From positions 1 to 64,000 of the forward strand of contig NZ_RSAA01000001.1 of assembly GCF_003931915.1 (NCBI RefSeq): a stretch of 64,000 nucleotides of DNA. The letters are read 5' to 3'. The notes beneath the pieces are model-generated. The model saw nothing but the letters and a program-made list of their open reading frames with translations, did no database searches and was not told the DNA's origin. Of the stretch, positions 63,980 to 64,000 are shown piece by piece; positions within the stretch are counted from its first letter, which is position 1, and each line of letters opens with the position of its first letter. A program made the position numbers and the translations under genes. The DNA comes from Saccharopolyspora rhizosphaerae. Lineage in GTDB: Bacteria > Actinomycetota > Actinomycetes > Mycobacteriales > Pseudonocardiaceae.

Positions 63980-64000
63980 CGAGATCCTCCTCGTGACGGA

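Overview
The window is very GC-rich throughout and its genes use GTG and occasional TTG starts. An EmbA/B/C-type arabinosyltransferase (56565-59720), a DUF5313 membrane protein, a SigL/RslA-like sigma pair, DivIVA-repeat and DevR-like proteins, and the very high GC point to a mycolata-related actinobacterium. Pseudonocardiaceae, probably Saccharopolyspora or a close relative, fits best; this is inferred from gene content, not from a marker gene. Nothing looks like a plasmid, phage or integrated element. It reads as ordinary chromosome made of small metabolic cassettes.

Layout. 1-3 kb: the end of adenosylhomocysteinase, a broken RibD-type reductase, an Acg-type nitroreductase and a LacI repressor. 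3-6 kb: a LacI-controlled operon of an HpsN-like (histidinol dehydrogenase family) enzyme and an MHS-type transporter, with paired operators. 6-14 kb: a DivIVA-repeat protein, a methyltransferase, a DJ-1/PfpI protein, an adenine-deaminase-type hydrolase, a phosphotriesterase-family protein, a thiolase/DUF35 pair, a PLP dehydratase and an SDR. 14-19 kb: a frameshifted PHP-domain (CehA-type) protein, an XRE-cupin regulator, an OhrR-like MarR regulator and a crotonase. 19.8-22.5 kb: alcohol dehydrogenase, amidohydrolase and DUF59 protein, the accessory genes normally found beside propane monooxygenase, here without the oxygenase. 22.5-23.8 kb: a repeat region and a decayed membrane gene.

23.9-31.6 kb: a LigD-like phosphoesterase/polymerase, a VOC protein, a lipoate ligase-like protein, a SigL/RslA-type operon facing a Rieske lipoprotein gene across two matching ECF promoters, then a CsoR-type copper promoter driving copZ-copA. 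32-36.4 kb: a CBS protein, a NarL/DevR response regulator and a soluble multi-HAMP hybrid histidine kinase in one operon. 36.5-40.8 kb: a four-carbon acid sugar pathway (DUF1537 kinase, PdxA2-type dehydrogenase, DeoR regulator, MFS). 40.9-49.2 kb: a secreted endonuclease I, an Nmo-PadR-SnoaL operon with a large operator, an SDR, an acyl-CoA synthetase, an MFS and a decayed DUF1524 nuclease. 49.3-52.4 kb: a TAXI/fused-permease TRAP transporter. 52.5-64 kb: YciO-like protein, CspA, a nitrobindin-like protein, small proteins, the arabinosyltransferase, an auxin-efflux-type carrier, a BisC-like molybdoenzyme and an HTD2-like dehydratase.

The least explained signal is a dispersed intergenic repeat of roughly 120-180 bp with at least seven copies. 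Five start within about 25 bp of a stop codon in the sense direction. In one copy the 3' module has expanded into a 63-bp tandem array. Other unexplained structures are a 24-bp perfect inverted repeat at 41950-42013 and several promoter palindromes. Four genes carry one- or two-base frameshifts; decay and sequencing error cannot be told apart from this sequence alone.
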